Positions 7,032-14,585 are shown, numbered from the stretch's first letter. The stretch: 19,943 bases of DNA from UBA4874 sp002399435 (GCA_036823195.1 DAISGI010000043.1:1-19943), one strand, 5' to 3'. The notes: generated by a model from the letters alone, not told the origin. Numbers and translations are program-made.

Positions 7032-8141
7032 TCAGGCTCCTTGCTTTCTCCTGCGGTTTGGCAGAACAACGGTGAATCTGGTTTTGGTCTCGTCGCTTTC
7101 CGCAGTAATGGTGCCCTTGTGGGCAGTCACAATTTCCCTGGCGATGGCCAGTCCCAGTCCTGTCCCTCCTGTCCTGGAGGAGCGGGACACATCCAGCCGG
7201 AAAAATCGTTCAAAAATGGTGGAAAGTTTTTGCTCCGGAATCGGATCCCCCTGATTGGTAAACTGAATGATTACCTTTCCTTCCTGTTCCACGGCGGTGA
7301 TGACAATGGTGCTCCCCTCATAGCTATAGGCAATGGCGTTTTTCAAAATATTGTTGAACACCCGGGACAGCTTGTCCGCATCCCCCCACAAAATCAGATC
7401 CTCCGGTGCCTGCACCACCGCTTTTTTGTTCTGCGGGGACAGCATGGGATAGAATTCGTCTGCCATTTGCTGCAGCATGAAGGCCAGATGGATCTCCCCC
7501 ATATTCAGCACAATGGAGGTGACATTGAACCGTGTGATTTCAAAAAACTCATTCAGCAGCTGTTCCAGCCGATATGCTTTTTCCAGCGTAATGCCGGTGT
7601 ATTTTCTACGCTGCTTCTCCGGCATATCCGGCGCTTCATCCAGAAGACTCAAATATCCAATGACGGAAGAAAGCGGCGTCCGGATATCATGGGCAATGTT
7701 GACCACCAGATCGTTCTTGCGCCGCTCCGCCTCCTTTGCCTCCTGTTCATTCTTCAGCGCGGTACGCTTGATCTGGTTCATCCTGTCCTCCACCTCCCGG
7801 AGCTCCTCCGGCAGCCGGACAAATTCCTTGTCCGGCTGTACCAGGTCTGCGCTTGCCGTCACGACCCGTTCAATGTATCCTACGGTTCGTTTCCATTGCA
7901 GATAAATGACAGCCAGAATCAGAATCAGCCATCCTATCGGAATCACGATCACAACAACAAACGGTTCCATGGTATTAAGAAAGTCATAAAGCGGAGATGG
8001 CTGCCAGATGATCCCCTTGTGAATGAGAAAAAATGCGGCAACCACAAGGAGCACGTACCCCAGCGAGACAAGCAGTCCCATGCGGACGCACCGAAGAATC
8101 ATTTTTCGCGTAAATGTTGACTGGAAGGGCTTATCCTTCAA
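7032..8141 (-). CDS. vanS: VanS-type sensor histidine kinase
   Basis: This is the membrane kinase that would sense glycopeptide or wall stress and phosphorylate VanR. Two helices (about 22-41 and 59-81 from the TTG) flank an outside loop of only some 18 residues, so any sensor region is very small. A HAMP-like coiled segment follows, then the H box NIAHDIRTP with His151, the N box NNILKNAIAY, and the G box GGTGLGLAIA. I place the start at TTG 8141-8139, overlapping the vanR stop, because a GGGGGTGGG ribosome site lies about seven bases upstream; the ATG at 8102 is the alternative. A reading extended to 8348 runs deep into vanR and is rejected. Expected length is 369 residues. It is co-transcribed with vanR. 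Confidence 0.88.
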   Translation of the reverse strand: MKDKPFQSTFTRKMILRCVRMGLLVSLGYVLLVVAAFFLIHKGIIWQPSPLYDFLNTMEPFVVVIVIPIGWLILILAVIYLQWKRTVGYIERVVTASADLVQPDKEFVRLPEELREVEDRMNQIKRTALKNEQEAKEAERRKNDLVVNIAHDIRTPLSSVIGYLSLLDEAPDMPEKQRRKYTGITLEKAYRLEQLLNEFFEITRFNVTSIVLNMGEIHLAFMLQQMADEFYPMLSPQNKKAVVQAPEDLILWGDADKLSRVFNNILKNAIAYSYEGSTIVITAVEQEGKVIIQFTNQGDPIPEQKLSTIFERFFRLDVSRSSRTGGTGLGLAIAREIVTAHKGTITAESDETKTRFTVVLPNRRRKQGA

Positions 8142-8829
8142 TTTTATATCCCACCCCCCATACCGTTTTGATGTATTTCGGATGTTCTGCACTGTCGTGC
8201 ATTTTCTCGCGCAGATGCCGGATATGTACCATGACGGTATTGTTACTGCTGGAAAAATACTTGCCTCCCCAGACTTTGCGGAACAATTCCTCCGCACTGA
8301 CCACCCGCCCCCGGCTGGACGCCAGTTCCCATAAAACAGAGAACTCAATGGGAGTCAGGGAAAGCATCCGTTCATTCAGCATACAGGTATGCTTGTCCCG
8401 ATCCAGCACCAGACCGGAAAACACAATGGTGTGGTCCTCCCGGGCCGGTTTGGATGTGTTGTATTGCCGGGACCGCCGTAATTGTGCCTTTACCCTGGCA
8501 ACCAGTTCCAAAGGCTGAAAGGGTTTAGTGATATAATCATCCGCACCCAGCATCAGACCGTTGATTTTGTCAATCTCCTCGTCCTTCGCAGTCAGCATAA
8601 TGACCGGGAAATTATGCTTCTCCCGGATCTTCCGGCAGATGGAAAACCCATCTCCGTCCGGAAGCATCACGTCCAGGATTGCCAGATCCACGGATTCCCT
8701 TTCCACACAATTCAAGGCGTCCTGTCCGTTATAGAACTTGAAAACCCTGTAGTCTTCGTTTTTCAGGTAGACTTCAACCAAATCCACAATGGATTGTTCA
8801 TCATCCACGACCAGTATATTTGCTTTCAC
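8131..8829 (-). CDS. vanR: VanR-type response regulator
   Basis: This is an OmpR/PhoB-family transcription factor, 232 residues. The receiver domain has the acidic pair in VVDDEQS, phospho-acceptor Asp53 in LAILDVMLPDGDG, and conserved Lys102 in TKPFQPLEL. The C-terminal winged helix runs from about 130 and ends with VWGVGYKIEG, typical of the family. The start is GTG (8829-8827) with AAGGAG about ten bases upstream. It is the first gene of the cluster, preceded by a strong consensus promoter, and overlaps the vanS start. Its target is presumably the repeat array upstream of vanG. A PhoB-like regulator of another system is possible by domain alone, but the neighbours decide the name. Confidence 0.9.
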   Translation of the reverse strand: MKANILVVDDEQSIVDLVEVYLKNEDYRVFKFYNGQDALNCVERESVDLAILDVMLPDGDGFSICRKIREKHNFPVIMLTAKDEEIDKINGLMLGADDYITKPFQPLELVARVKAQLRRSRQYNTSKPAREDHTIVFSGLVLDRDKHTCMLNERMLSLTPIEFSVLWELASSRGRVVSAEELFRKVWGGKYFSSSNNTVMVHIRHLREKMHDSAEHPKYIKTVWGVGYKIEG

Positions 8830-8916
8830 GGTTCCTTACTCCTTACCTTTTTGCTCTTTCCCCCCTGCCGCCCGCGTCAGACAGACCACATCCTGCCTTA
8901 ACAAAGGCCATCATCC

Positions 8917-8945
8917 ATTATATCCGGATACCGGCATCCTGACAA
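8917..8945 (-). promoter_or_regulatory. Strong sigma-A promoter of vanRS
   Basis: On the minus strand TTGTCA (8940-8945) and a perfect TATAAT (8917-8922) are exactly 17 bases apart. Transcription would start about 80 bases upstream of the vanR GTG. No copy of the 11-bp repeats is visible here, so basal expression of the sensor pair may not depend on VanR itself. Confidence 0.75.
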
Positions 8946-9012
8946 GCTCCTTCCCCTTCCACCCGGACGACACTGCCTTTGCATGGCGTATCCGGCGTTC
9001 CGCTCACCTCAC

Positions 9013-9046
9013 AAAAAAAAAGAGCAGCTATTGAAATAGCATGCCC
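9013..9046 (-). terminator. Rho-independent terminator after the cysteine-rich gene
   Basis: On the minus strand GGGCA-T-GCTAT pairs with ATAGC-TGCTC around a TTCA loop, with one bulged T and one G-T pair, and is followed by nine T (9013-9021). It separates the gene ending at 9112 from the vanR promoter. A short T run on the other strand (9047-9051) may give weak activity there too. Confidence 0.8.
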
Positions 9047-9111
9047 TTTTTCGGAATTCCTCAATTTTCCTTTGCTGAAATTCCTGCCATATTTCCCACT
9101 TCAGCCTGCCT

Positions 9112-9885
9112 TCATTCTTTCTTATCCTCTTTCTGAATGCTGAGGCTTCTTTTGGGAGCGCATCCCGGATCGCACCCGGGTTCGTTCCTGGGTTCATTCC
9201 TGGGTTTGTTCCTGTCCTCACAAACATCTTCCAGCTGAGGAGGGAACAGAGGCAGATTGAAGATATCGTCGCATACGGATTCCGAGAACTCTTCGCAGGG
9301 AGGAATTTCACAGAAGCCAAATGCGGGAATCAACAGCTCCACCTTGGCAATAATCTTGAGTATAATGGTCAGACAAACATCGACATCAAATCGGAAGGTA
9401 TCACCCGGTATAAACCGCCCGGATACACAGATTGCATTTACAATGCTCTCCAGTTGGAACGGGATCACAGACTCATCCGGCACATAGAGAACAACATCCT
9501 TGGGTATGGTGATAATGGCTGTACCTGTGCCCTGCCGTCCTTCACAGTCTTCAAATACCACTTCAATCGGTATCTCCACTTTGGTACGGATACGGGCGAA
9601 GTTGGGGCGGTCCTGCAGTCTGTCAATACGGGTTCCAACCAGTTTTCCCTTTACCGACGTGCTCCGGCAGCTGACAAACGTCAGCGGAGGCATGAAATTC
9701 GTATGACTCTTGCAGACTTCCTTCAGGACAATCCTCACATCGTTTATTGTCTCCTGCTGTAAACAGGAGTCATAGACTTTGTTCACCTGAACGCAGACCT
9801 TCTCAAGTATGTTCTTCAATCCGTCAAATCCGATCCTTCCCGGGCAACGAGGATTCCCTTCATTCTTGTAGGAATAAAAAGACAT
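9112..9885 (-). CDS. Cysteine-rich conserved-type protein of unknown function
   Basis: I do not recognise this protein with confidence. From the preferred start it has 257 residues with 14 Cys spread along the chain, for example KVCVQVNKVYDSC near the N-terminus and GFCEIPPCEEF further on. The middle is rich in Val and Ile in beta-like alternation. No signal peptide or clear membrane segment is seen. The tail carries three R-N-(K/E)-P units followed by GCDPGCAPK and a charged end. I start it at ATG 9885-9883 because AAAGGGGG stands seven bases upstream; the earlier ATG at 9942 has no such site and would place a perfect hairpin inside the gene. Cys-rich soluble proteins of this sort in Clostridia are often spore-surface proteins, but that is only a guess. 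It is divergent from the propeller-like gene and ends in its own terminator. Confidence 0.75.
   Translation of the reverse strand: MSFYSYKNEGNPRCPGRIGFDGLKNILEKVCVQVNKVYDSCLQQETINDVRIVLKEVCKSHTNFMPPLTFVSCRSTSVKGKLVGTRIDRLQDRPNFARIRTKVEIPIEVVFEDCEGRQGTGTAIITIPKDVVLYVPDESVIPFQLESIVNAICVSGRFIPGDTFRFDVDVCLTIILKIIAKVELLIPAFGFCEIPPCEEFSESVCDDIFNLPLFPPQLEDVCEDRNKPRNEPRNEPGCDPGCAPKRSLSIQKEDKKE
9178..9213. repeat. Three 12-bp tandem repeats coding R-N-K/E-P
   Basis: On the + strand, GGGTTCGTTCCT (9178-9189), GGGTTCATTCCT (9190-9201) and GGGTTTGTTCCT (9202-9213) follow one another with single-base changes. In the minus-strand gene they encode RNKP, RNEP, RNEP near the C-terminus. The frame-preserving period suggests the repeat number can vary without breaking the gene. 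Confidence 0.85.
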
Positions 9886-9912
9886 CAATAAACCCCCTTT
9901 TCCTAATGGAAT

Positions 9913-9935
9913 ATGAGAGAACTCCCTTCTCTCAT
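9913..9935 (-). promoter_or_regulatory. Perfect inverted repeat in the leader of the cysteine-rich gene
   Basis: ATGAGAGAA and TTCTCTCAT are perfect 9-bp arms around a 5-base loop. It ends about 28 bases upstream of the preferred ATG at 9885 and about 15 bases before its ribosome site. No T run follows, so it is not a terminator. It could be an mRNA-stabilising hairpin or a protein-binding site. Confidence 0.55.
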
Positions 9936-10069
9936 TAGCCATGATATGTGAATGTCAATTTGATTGTGCCTGGTTGGGAAGTGATATTTTATACCGGCCT
10001 TTCATAAGCTTATATCAGATGAATGCTTTGAAATCGTAATGCAATATGGAGGATAAGGAGGAAATTGCC

Positions 10070-11560
10070 ATGACAAACATCGGCTTCCCTTATTATATGG
10101 AAGATTCCCTGGGCAAGCAATGGTTCTTCACCCTTTCCGATCAGCAAAAGATACAATATACCTGCAGGGAAAACAGCCAATGGACGGAAGAAAAACCGAT
10201 TGACGGAAAAACCGTCCGCTTTTTCAGCAGTACCATGGACAATCAGGATCGAATCTGCCTGCTCGCCTATACCCTGGCAAAGCAGTTGATTTATTATGAA
10301 TGGGACGGGAAGCAGTGGTACCAGCGTTTGGTATACCGTGTTTCCTCCAGATTTGAGGATATCTCCTGGCTTTCGGTTCTATCCGACGCTTCTCATGTCC
10401 ATCTGTTATATTATATTGAAAACTCCCTGAAACGGGCACAGGAATCCTTCGTGCATTCCTATTCCGAAAATGGCAGATGGAAAAGCAAGGTTTTCCTGCA
10501 TTTTCTCACCGATCAAAATGCCATGCCTCAGCTGATCACAAGTGATCAGAGTGGAAATCTTGTGTGTGTCTATACCAAAACCCTTCGGAACCACACGCAA
10601 TGCTGCCTCATCCGGTTTGACAACATACAACAGATCTGGTCGGGACCTGCCACTCTGTTTCAGACGACGGACAGATGCAGCAATTTCAATGGTACAGTGG
10701 ATTCTGACGGGTTCCTGCATATGGTATGGTGCGAAGATACCAATCAGACACACCGTCTGAATTACAAAAAAATTGATACCAAAGCCAGAATACCGGACTC
10801 TGCTGATTCGGGTATCTGTGTATGGGAAAGCCCCGATCCCATCCAGGTTCCTTGCATTTTTTCCGGAAAAGAACCCCATTGCTCCTGGATCCAGGGGGAG
10901 AAAGGCATGGTAAGCCGGAAGAAACCGGCGGACCAGCACTGGGAAACCGCCCGGGAAATCCCGGATCCGGAACCGATCCCCTATCTGCACATTACCAAAA
11001 CATTGGACGGCGCGTCCCATTCGGTGATGGACCTGGGGGATGGTTTTCCTGACTTTACATGGTCTGTCGGAAACCCGAACCGCAGTATGCGGGAAAACAG
11101 GTCGGACGAAAAAAAGAAGACACAACAAACCATCCGCAGGAAGAAACAGGAGCCGGATGCGGAGGCCGTTTCCTCCCCGCCGGATACCGCCGTACTGCAG
11201 GACATCCGGAACTTATCGAAAAAACTGGATCGGACCAATGCCAGAATGGATGCCTTCCAGCACANNNNNNNNNNNNNNNNNNNNNNNNNNNNNNNNNNNN
11301 NNNNNNNNNNNNNNNNNNNNNNNNNNNNNNNNNNNNNNNNNNNNNNNNNNNNNNNNNNNNNNNNGGAAAAGCAGGACATGGAAAAACAGGATATGGAAAA
11401 ACAGGAGACGGAAATGGATACCGGCAGAAATCTGAAGGACAGCCGGCCCGCTCCGGATGCTCCTGAAAATGAAAATGCAGAAAAAGAAGACGAAGAGATC
11501 CGTTTAGGAAATATCAGTATCCGGATCAATCCGGAAGAGGAGCCGGATGAAATTCCCTAA
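10070..11560 (+). CDS. Beta-propeller-like protein with coiled-coil and repetitive acidic tail, unknown function
   Basis: I cannot name this gene. The ATG at 10070 has AAGGAGG eight bases upstream and is preferred over the ATG at 10046. The N-terminal 270 residues or so show repeating units of about 45 residues, each with Asp, a hydrophobic strand and a Trp or Tyr (DSDGFLHMVWCED, DASHVHLLYYIEN, DQSGNLVCVYTKT), as in BNR or sialidase-like propellers. A Pro-rich stretch and a basic region rich in Lys and Arg follow. Then comes a coiled-coil-like segment (LSKKLDRTNARMDAF) that runs into a 100-N gap at 11265-11364. After the gap the frame reads EKQDM repeats and a Glu-rich end (NPEEEPDEIP). No signal peptide is seen. 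True length and frame across the gap are unknown. It is divergent from the cysteine-rich gene and convergent with ysxC. Confidence 0.7.
   Translation: MTNIGFPYYMEDSLGKQWFFTLSDQQKIQYTCRENSQWTEEKPIDGKTVRFFSSTMDNQDRICLLAYTLAKQLIYYEWDGKQWYQRLVYRVSSRFEDISWLSVLSDASHVHLLYYIENSLKRAQESFVHSYSENGRWKSKVFLHFLTDQNAMPQLITSDQSGNLVCVYTKTLRNHTQCCLIRFDNIQQIWSGPATLFQTTDRCSNFNGTVDSDGFLHMVWCEDTNQTHRLNYKKIDTKARIPDSADSGICVWESPDPIQVPCIFSGKEPHCSWIQGEKGMVSRKKPADQHWETAREIPDPEPIPYLHITKTLDGASHSVMDLGDGFPDFTWSVGNPNRSMRENRSDEKKKTQQTIRRKKQEPDAEAVSSPPDTAVLQDIRNLSKKLDRTNARMDAFQHXXXXXXXXXXXXXXXXXXXXXXXXXXXXXXXXXXEKQDMEKQDMEKQETEMDTGRNLKDSRPAPDAPENENAEKEDEEIRLGNISIRINPEEEPDEIP
11265..11364. other. Assembly gap of 100 N
   Basis: Exactly 100 N stand here, the usual placeholder for a gap of unknown size. 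100 is not a multiple of three, so continuity of the reading frame through the gap is a matter of chance and the coding call on the far side rests on its own composition. Confidence 0.99.
11365..11409 (+). repeat. 15-bp tandem repeats next to the assembly gap
   Basis: Units at 11365-11379, 11380-11394 and 11395-11409 share GGAAAAACAGGA plus three variable bases, with one change in the first unit. They encode a five-residue EKQDM-like unit. The array begins at the edge of the N run, so more copies probably lie in the gap. Confidence 0.85.
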
Positions 11561-11571
11561 CACATCCGGCT
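11541..11571. repeat. 9-bp inverted repeat between convergent genes
   Basis: AGCCGGATG (11541-11549) and CATCCGGCT (11563-11571) are perfect arms around a 13-base loop. They span the stop codon of the propeller-like gene and the 18-bp space before the ysxC stop. No T run follows on either strand, so it is at most a poor terminator or an RNA-end-protecting hairpin for both transcripts. Confidence 0.5.
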
Positions 11572-11578
11572 GCAGCCT

Positions 11579-12166
11579 TCAGGAAATCAGGAAGGCATCC
11601 AGCTGATGCAGCAAATCCTTGATTCCCTCTTTGGAAACAGCGGAACAGAAAACCGCCGGAACATCCGGGGAAAATCCCAATTGGCCCAATACCCGGTCCG
11701 CCTCCGGCTTTCTCCGGGTTTTGGCCAGTTTATCGGACTTGGATACAGCTACCAGAACCGGGACCTGGTAATGCCGGATCCACTCCGCCATCTGAATATC
11801 TTCTGCGGTGGGATCATGGCGGATATCCACAATCAGGATTACCCCTTTCAGCTGGGAATCCTCCGCCAGATATTCCTCCATCATGACTCCCCATCTCTCT
11901 TTTTCCGATGCGGCTGCTCTTGCAAAACCATAACCCGGCAGGTCCACCAGAAAAAAAGAATCATTGATCCAAAAAAAATTAATCAATCTGGTTTTACCTG
12001 GCCGGCCGCTGGTTCTGGCCAATTTATTCCGGTTCGTCATGGCATTGATCAAAGAGGATTTCCCGACATTGGACTTTCCAATCATGGCGATATGGGGATC
12101 CCTGCTCTTTGGATACTGTGCGGCGCTCACTGCACTTGTTATAAATTCAGCTTTATTTATTTTCAT
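11579..12166 (-). CDS. ysxC: Ribosome biogenesis GTPase YsxC/EngB
   Basis: This small GTPase assists late assembly of the large ribosomal subunit and is essential in Bacillus. The 195 residues carry G1 GKSNVGKS (30-37), the switch region RPGKT, G3 DLPGYG (75-80), and a G4 of SKSDK (142-146) where TKxDK is more usual. Length is normal for the family. The ATG lies 14 bases inside the 3' end of lonA, so the two are surely co-transcribed; lonA-ysxC is a common pair in Firmicutes. Confidence 0.96.
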   Translation of the reverse strand: MKINKAEFITSAVSAAQYPKSRDPHIAMIGKSNVGKSSLINAMTNRNKLARTSGRPGKTRLINFFWINDSFFLVDLPGYGFARAAASEKERWGVMMEEYLAEDSQLKGVILIVDIRHDPTAEDIQMAEWIRHYQVPVLVAVSKSDKLAKTRRKPEADRVLGQLGFSPDVPAVFCSAVSKEGIKDLLHQLDAFLIS

Positions 12167-14513
12167 CTGCTGCTCCGTCGGAGGGCCCCGGCATTCTGGT
12201 CAACGCATGGACAAGCACATCATCCATCGAATCCACCGGAACAATCTCCACCTTTCTTTTTACATTGTCCGGGATTTCCTCCAGGTCCTCCTCATTTTCA
12301 CGGGGAATGAGAACCTTCCGGATCCCTGCACGATGAGCGGCCAGTAATTTTTCCTTCAATCCGCCAATGGGGAGGATCCTGCCTCTCAATGTAATCTCTC
12401 CTGTCATGGCAACGTCACTTTTTACCGGTATTTGCGTCAATGCGGAAATGACTGCGGTCGTCATGGTAATCCCTGCAGACGGGCCATCCTTTGGTATGGC
12501 TCCTTCGGGAATGTGAATATGGATATCGGTATTCTCATGAAAATCATCCTGCAGACCAAACTCCTTCGCCCGGGAACGGATATAACTGAAACCAGCCTGT
12601 GCCGATTCCTTCATAACATCTCCAAGCTGTCCGGTCAGGACAAGCTTCCCGGTGCCGGACATGGGAAGGACCTCAATGGACAGGGTTTCTCCGCCGACGG
12701 AAGTCCATGCAAGTCCGGTTACGACTCCTATTTCATTCTGACTCGGAACTTTATCGTAATGAAACCTGGGAACACCGAGATACTTATGAAGATTGCTTTC
12801 GGAAATACGGACACTTGCGGCTTTTGATTCCACCAATTTCCGCGCCGTCTTCCGGCAGATCGTTGCAATCTGCCGCTCAAGGTCCCGTACCCCGGATTCC
12901 CGGGTGTAGGAACGAATAATGGTCTGAATGGTGTGATTCGACATACGGATGCCGTTCTCCGGCAGCCCGTGCTCTTTCATCTGTTTGGGGATGAGATACC
13001 CGGATGCGATATTCCGCTTCTCCTCTTCGGTATAACCGGAAACCGATATGATCTCCATGCGGTCCAGAAGGGGCCGCGGTACCGTTTCCAGTGTATTCGC
13101 CGTAGTCAGGAACATGGTCCCGGACAAATCGAAAGGCAGCTCCAGATAATGATCCCGGAAGGTATTGTTCTGCTCTCCGTCCAACACTTCCAGCAAGGCA
13201 GAAGCAGGATCCCCGCGGAAGTCATTACCCATCTTATCGATTTCATCCAGCAAAAAAACAGGATTTCTGGATCCGGCCTGCTTGATCGATGCAAGAATCC
13301 GGCCGGGAATGGCTCCCACATAAGTACGCCGATGTCCGCGTATTTCCGCTTCGTCCCGTACTCCGCCCACCGACATCCGGACGAATTCCCGGTTCAGGGC
13401 CCGGGCAATGGATCTGGCGATGGATGTTTTGCCGACACCGGGAGGCCCGACAAAACAAAGGATTGGCCCTTTCATGCTTTTCGTCAGCTGTCGGACGGCC
13501 AGATATTCCACGACGCGCTCCTTTACATTTTCCAGCCCGTAATGGTCCTCATCCAGTATCCTTGCTGCATTGCGAAGATCCAGATTGTCTTCCGTCTCGG
13601 TATTCCATGGCAGGTCCAGTATCCAGTCCAGGTAGGTCCGGATGACCGAACCTTCTGCGGATCCGGGCCCTGTTTTCGCCAGCCGGCTCAATTCCCTGGA
13701 AGCCTTTTCGTGAGCTTCCTCCGGCAAATCTGCTTTTTCTATTTTTTCCTCATATTCCTCTATTTCTCCCGACTGTCCTTCACTTTCCCCCAATTCCTTC
13801 TGAATTGCTTTCATTTGCTCCCGCAGATAATATCCTTTCTGTACCTTATCAACCTGCTTTTTTACTCTTGAGTCAATTTGATTCTCAATCTTCAGAATCT
13901 CAGTTTCCCGTATCAGCATATCATACAGGATTTCCAACCGCTTTACGGGATGAAATGCTTCCAGGACCTTTTGCTTATCCGGGGTCTTCACCAGGGTATT
14001 GGCAGCAATGATGTCTGCCAGCCGGAGCGGATCCCCCGGATTGTCCACGGTCAGAAGGGTCTCCGGAGACACCTTGTTGCCCAGCTTGACATAGTCCTCA
14101 AAGGCAGATAAAACCTTGCGGGACAATGCCTCCAACTGCAGATCCACTTCGCTGGATTCATATTTTGGCGGAGTGGCAACTTCGACTTCATAATAGGGAT
14201 CCTCTTTCGTAAACTTTAGAATTCGTCCCCTCTCCAGGCCATCAATCAGTACGCGGACCGTATCACCAGGCAGCTTCAGCAGCTGCTTGATTTTTGATAT
14301 GGTCCCAAATTGAAAAACATCATCCGATTTTGGTTCCTCCAGCTTTGCATCCTTCTGCGTAACGAGAAAAATCTCCTGGTTGTCCACCATGGCCGCTTCC
14401 AGCGCGGCAATGGATTTCGGTCTCCCGACATCAAAATGCAACATCATATACGGAAAGATCGTTAAACCCCTTAATGACAGCAAAGGAAGCCTTCTGACCG
14501 GCTCATTGCTCAT
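12153..14513 (-). CDS. lon: ATP-dependent protease La (LonA)
   Basis: This is a cytoplasmic AAA+ serine protease that degrades misfolded and selected regulatory proteins. The 786 residues comprise the N-terminal substrate-binding domain (1 to about 210), a coiled-coil region, the ATPase with Walker A GPPGVGKT (356-363) and Walker B FLLDEIDKM, and the protease domain with Ser679 in DGPSAG and Lys722 in GGLKEK, the catalytic dyad. It begins with SNEPVRRLPLLSLRGLTIFP, typical of Firmicute LonA. AAGGAG stands upstream of the ATG. A promoter overlapping the end of lonB precedes it; no CIRCE or CtsR heat-shock site was recognised. It overlaps ysxC downstream. Confidence 0.97.
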   Translation of the reverse strand: MSNEPVRRLPLLSLRGLTIFPYMMLHFDVGRPKSIAALEAAMVDNQEIFLVTQKDAKLEEPKSDDVFQFGTISKIKQLLKLPGDTVRVLIDGLERGRILKFTKEDPYYEVEVATPPKYESSEVDLQLEALSRKVLSAFEDYVKLGNKVSPETLLTVDNPGDPLRLADIIAANTLVKTPDKQKVLEAFHPVKRLEILYDMLIRETEILKIENQIDSRVKKQVDKVQKGYYLREQMKAIQKELGESEGQSGEIEEYEEKIEKADLPEEAHEKASRELSRLAKTGPGSAEGSVIRTYLDWILDLPWNTETEDNLDLRNAARILDEDHYGLENVKERVVEYLAVRQLTKSMKGPILCFVGPPGVGKTSIARSIARALNREFVRMSVGGVRDEAEIRGHRRTYVGAIPGRILASIKQAGSRNPVFLLDEIDKMGNDFRGDPASALLEVLDGEQNNTFRDHYLELPFDLSGTMFLTTANTLETVPRPLLDRMEIISVSGYTEEEKRNIASGYLIPKQMKEHGLPENGIRMSNHTIQTIIRSYTRESGVRDLERQIATICRKTARKLVESKAASVRISESNLHKYLGVPRFHYDKVPSQNEIGVVTGLAWTSVGGETLSIEVLPMSGTGKLVLTGQLGDVMKESAQAGFSYIRSRAKEFGLQDDFHENTDIHIHIPEGAIPKDGPSAGITMTTAVISALTQIPVKSDVAMTGEITLRGRILPIGGLKEKLLAAHRAGIRKVLIPRENEEDLEEIPDNVKRKVEIVPVDSMDDVLVHALTRMPGPSDGAADENK

Positions 14514-14556
14514 TCGGTAATCACTCCTTGTATCTGTCTGTACTGCGTTTCCTCTT

Positions 14557-14585
14557 ATTATACCGAATTATGTTAATATGTGCAA
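14557..14585 (-). promoter_or_regulatory. Candidate sigma-A promoter of lonA-ysxC
   Basis: On the minus strand a perfect TATAAT (14557-14562) stands 17 bases from TTGCAC (14580-14585), a partial -35. The -35 and most of the spacer lie inside the last codons of lonB. The start would be about 35 bases before the lonA ATG. The -10 is convincing, the -35 modest. Confidence 0.6.

Noticed and set aside
7014..8120. Long open frame on the + strand across vanS
   Set aside because: It is antisense to a clear histidine kinase, has no ribosome site worth noting and no recognisable family features.
8142..8348. Extended N-terminus of vanS from ATG 8348
   Set aside because: It overlaps about 200 bases of vanR, and the residues encoded there do not look like a kinase N-terminus.
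11365..11466. Collagen-like Gly-x-y reading in the alternative frame after the gap
   Set aside because: The Gly periodicity comes from the 15-bp repeat read out of phase. The frame ends soon in a stop, while the EKQDM frame continues into a coherent acidic tail.
12933..13871. Open frame on the + strand antisense to lonA
   Set aside because: It lies wholly inside lonA, with no start signal or family resemblance.
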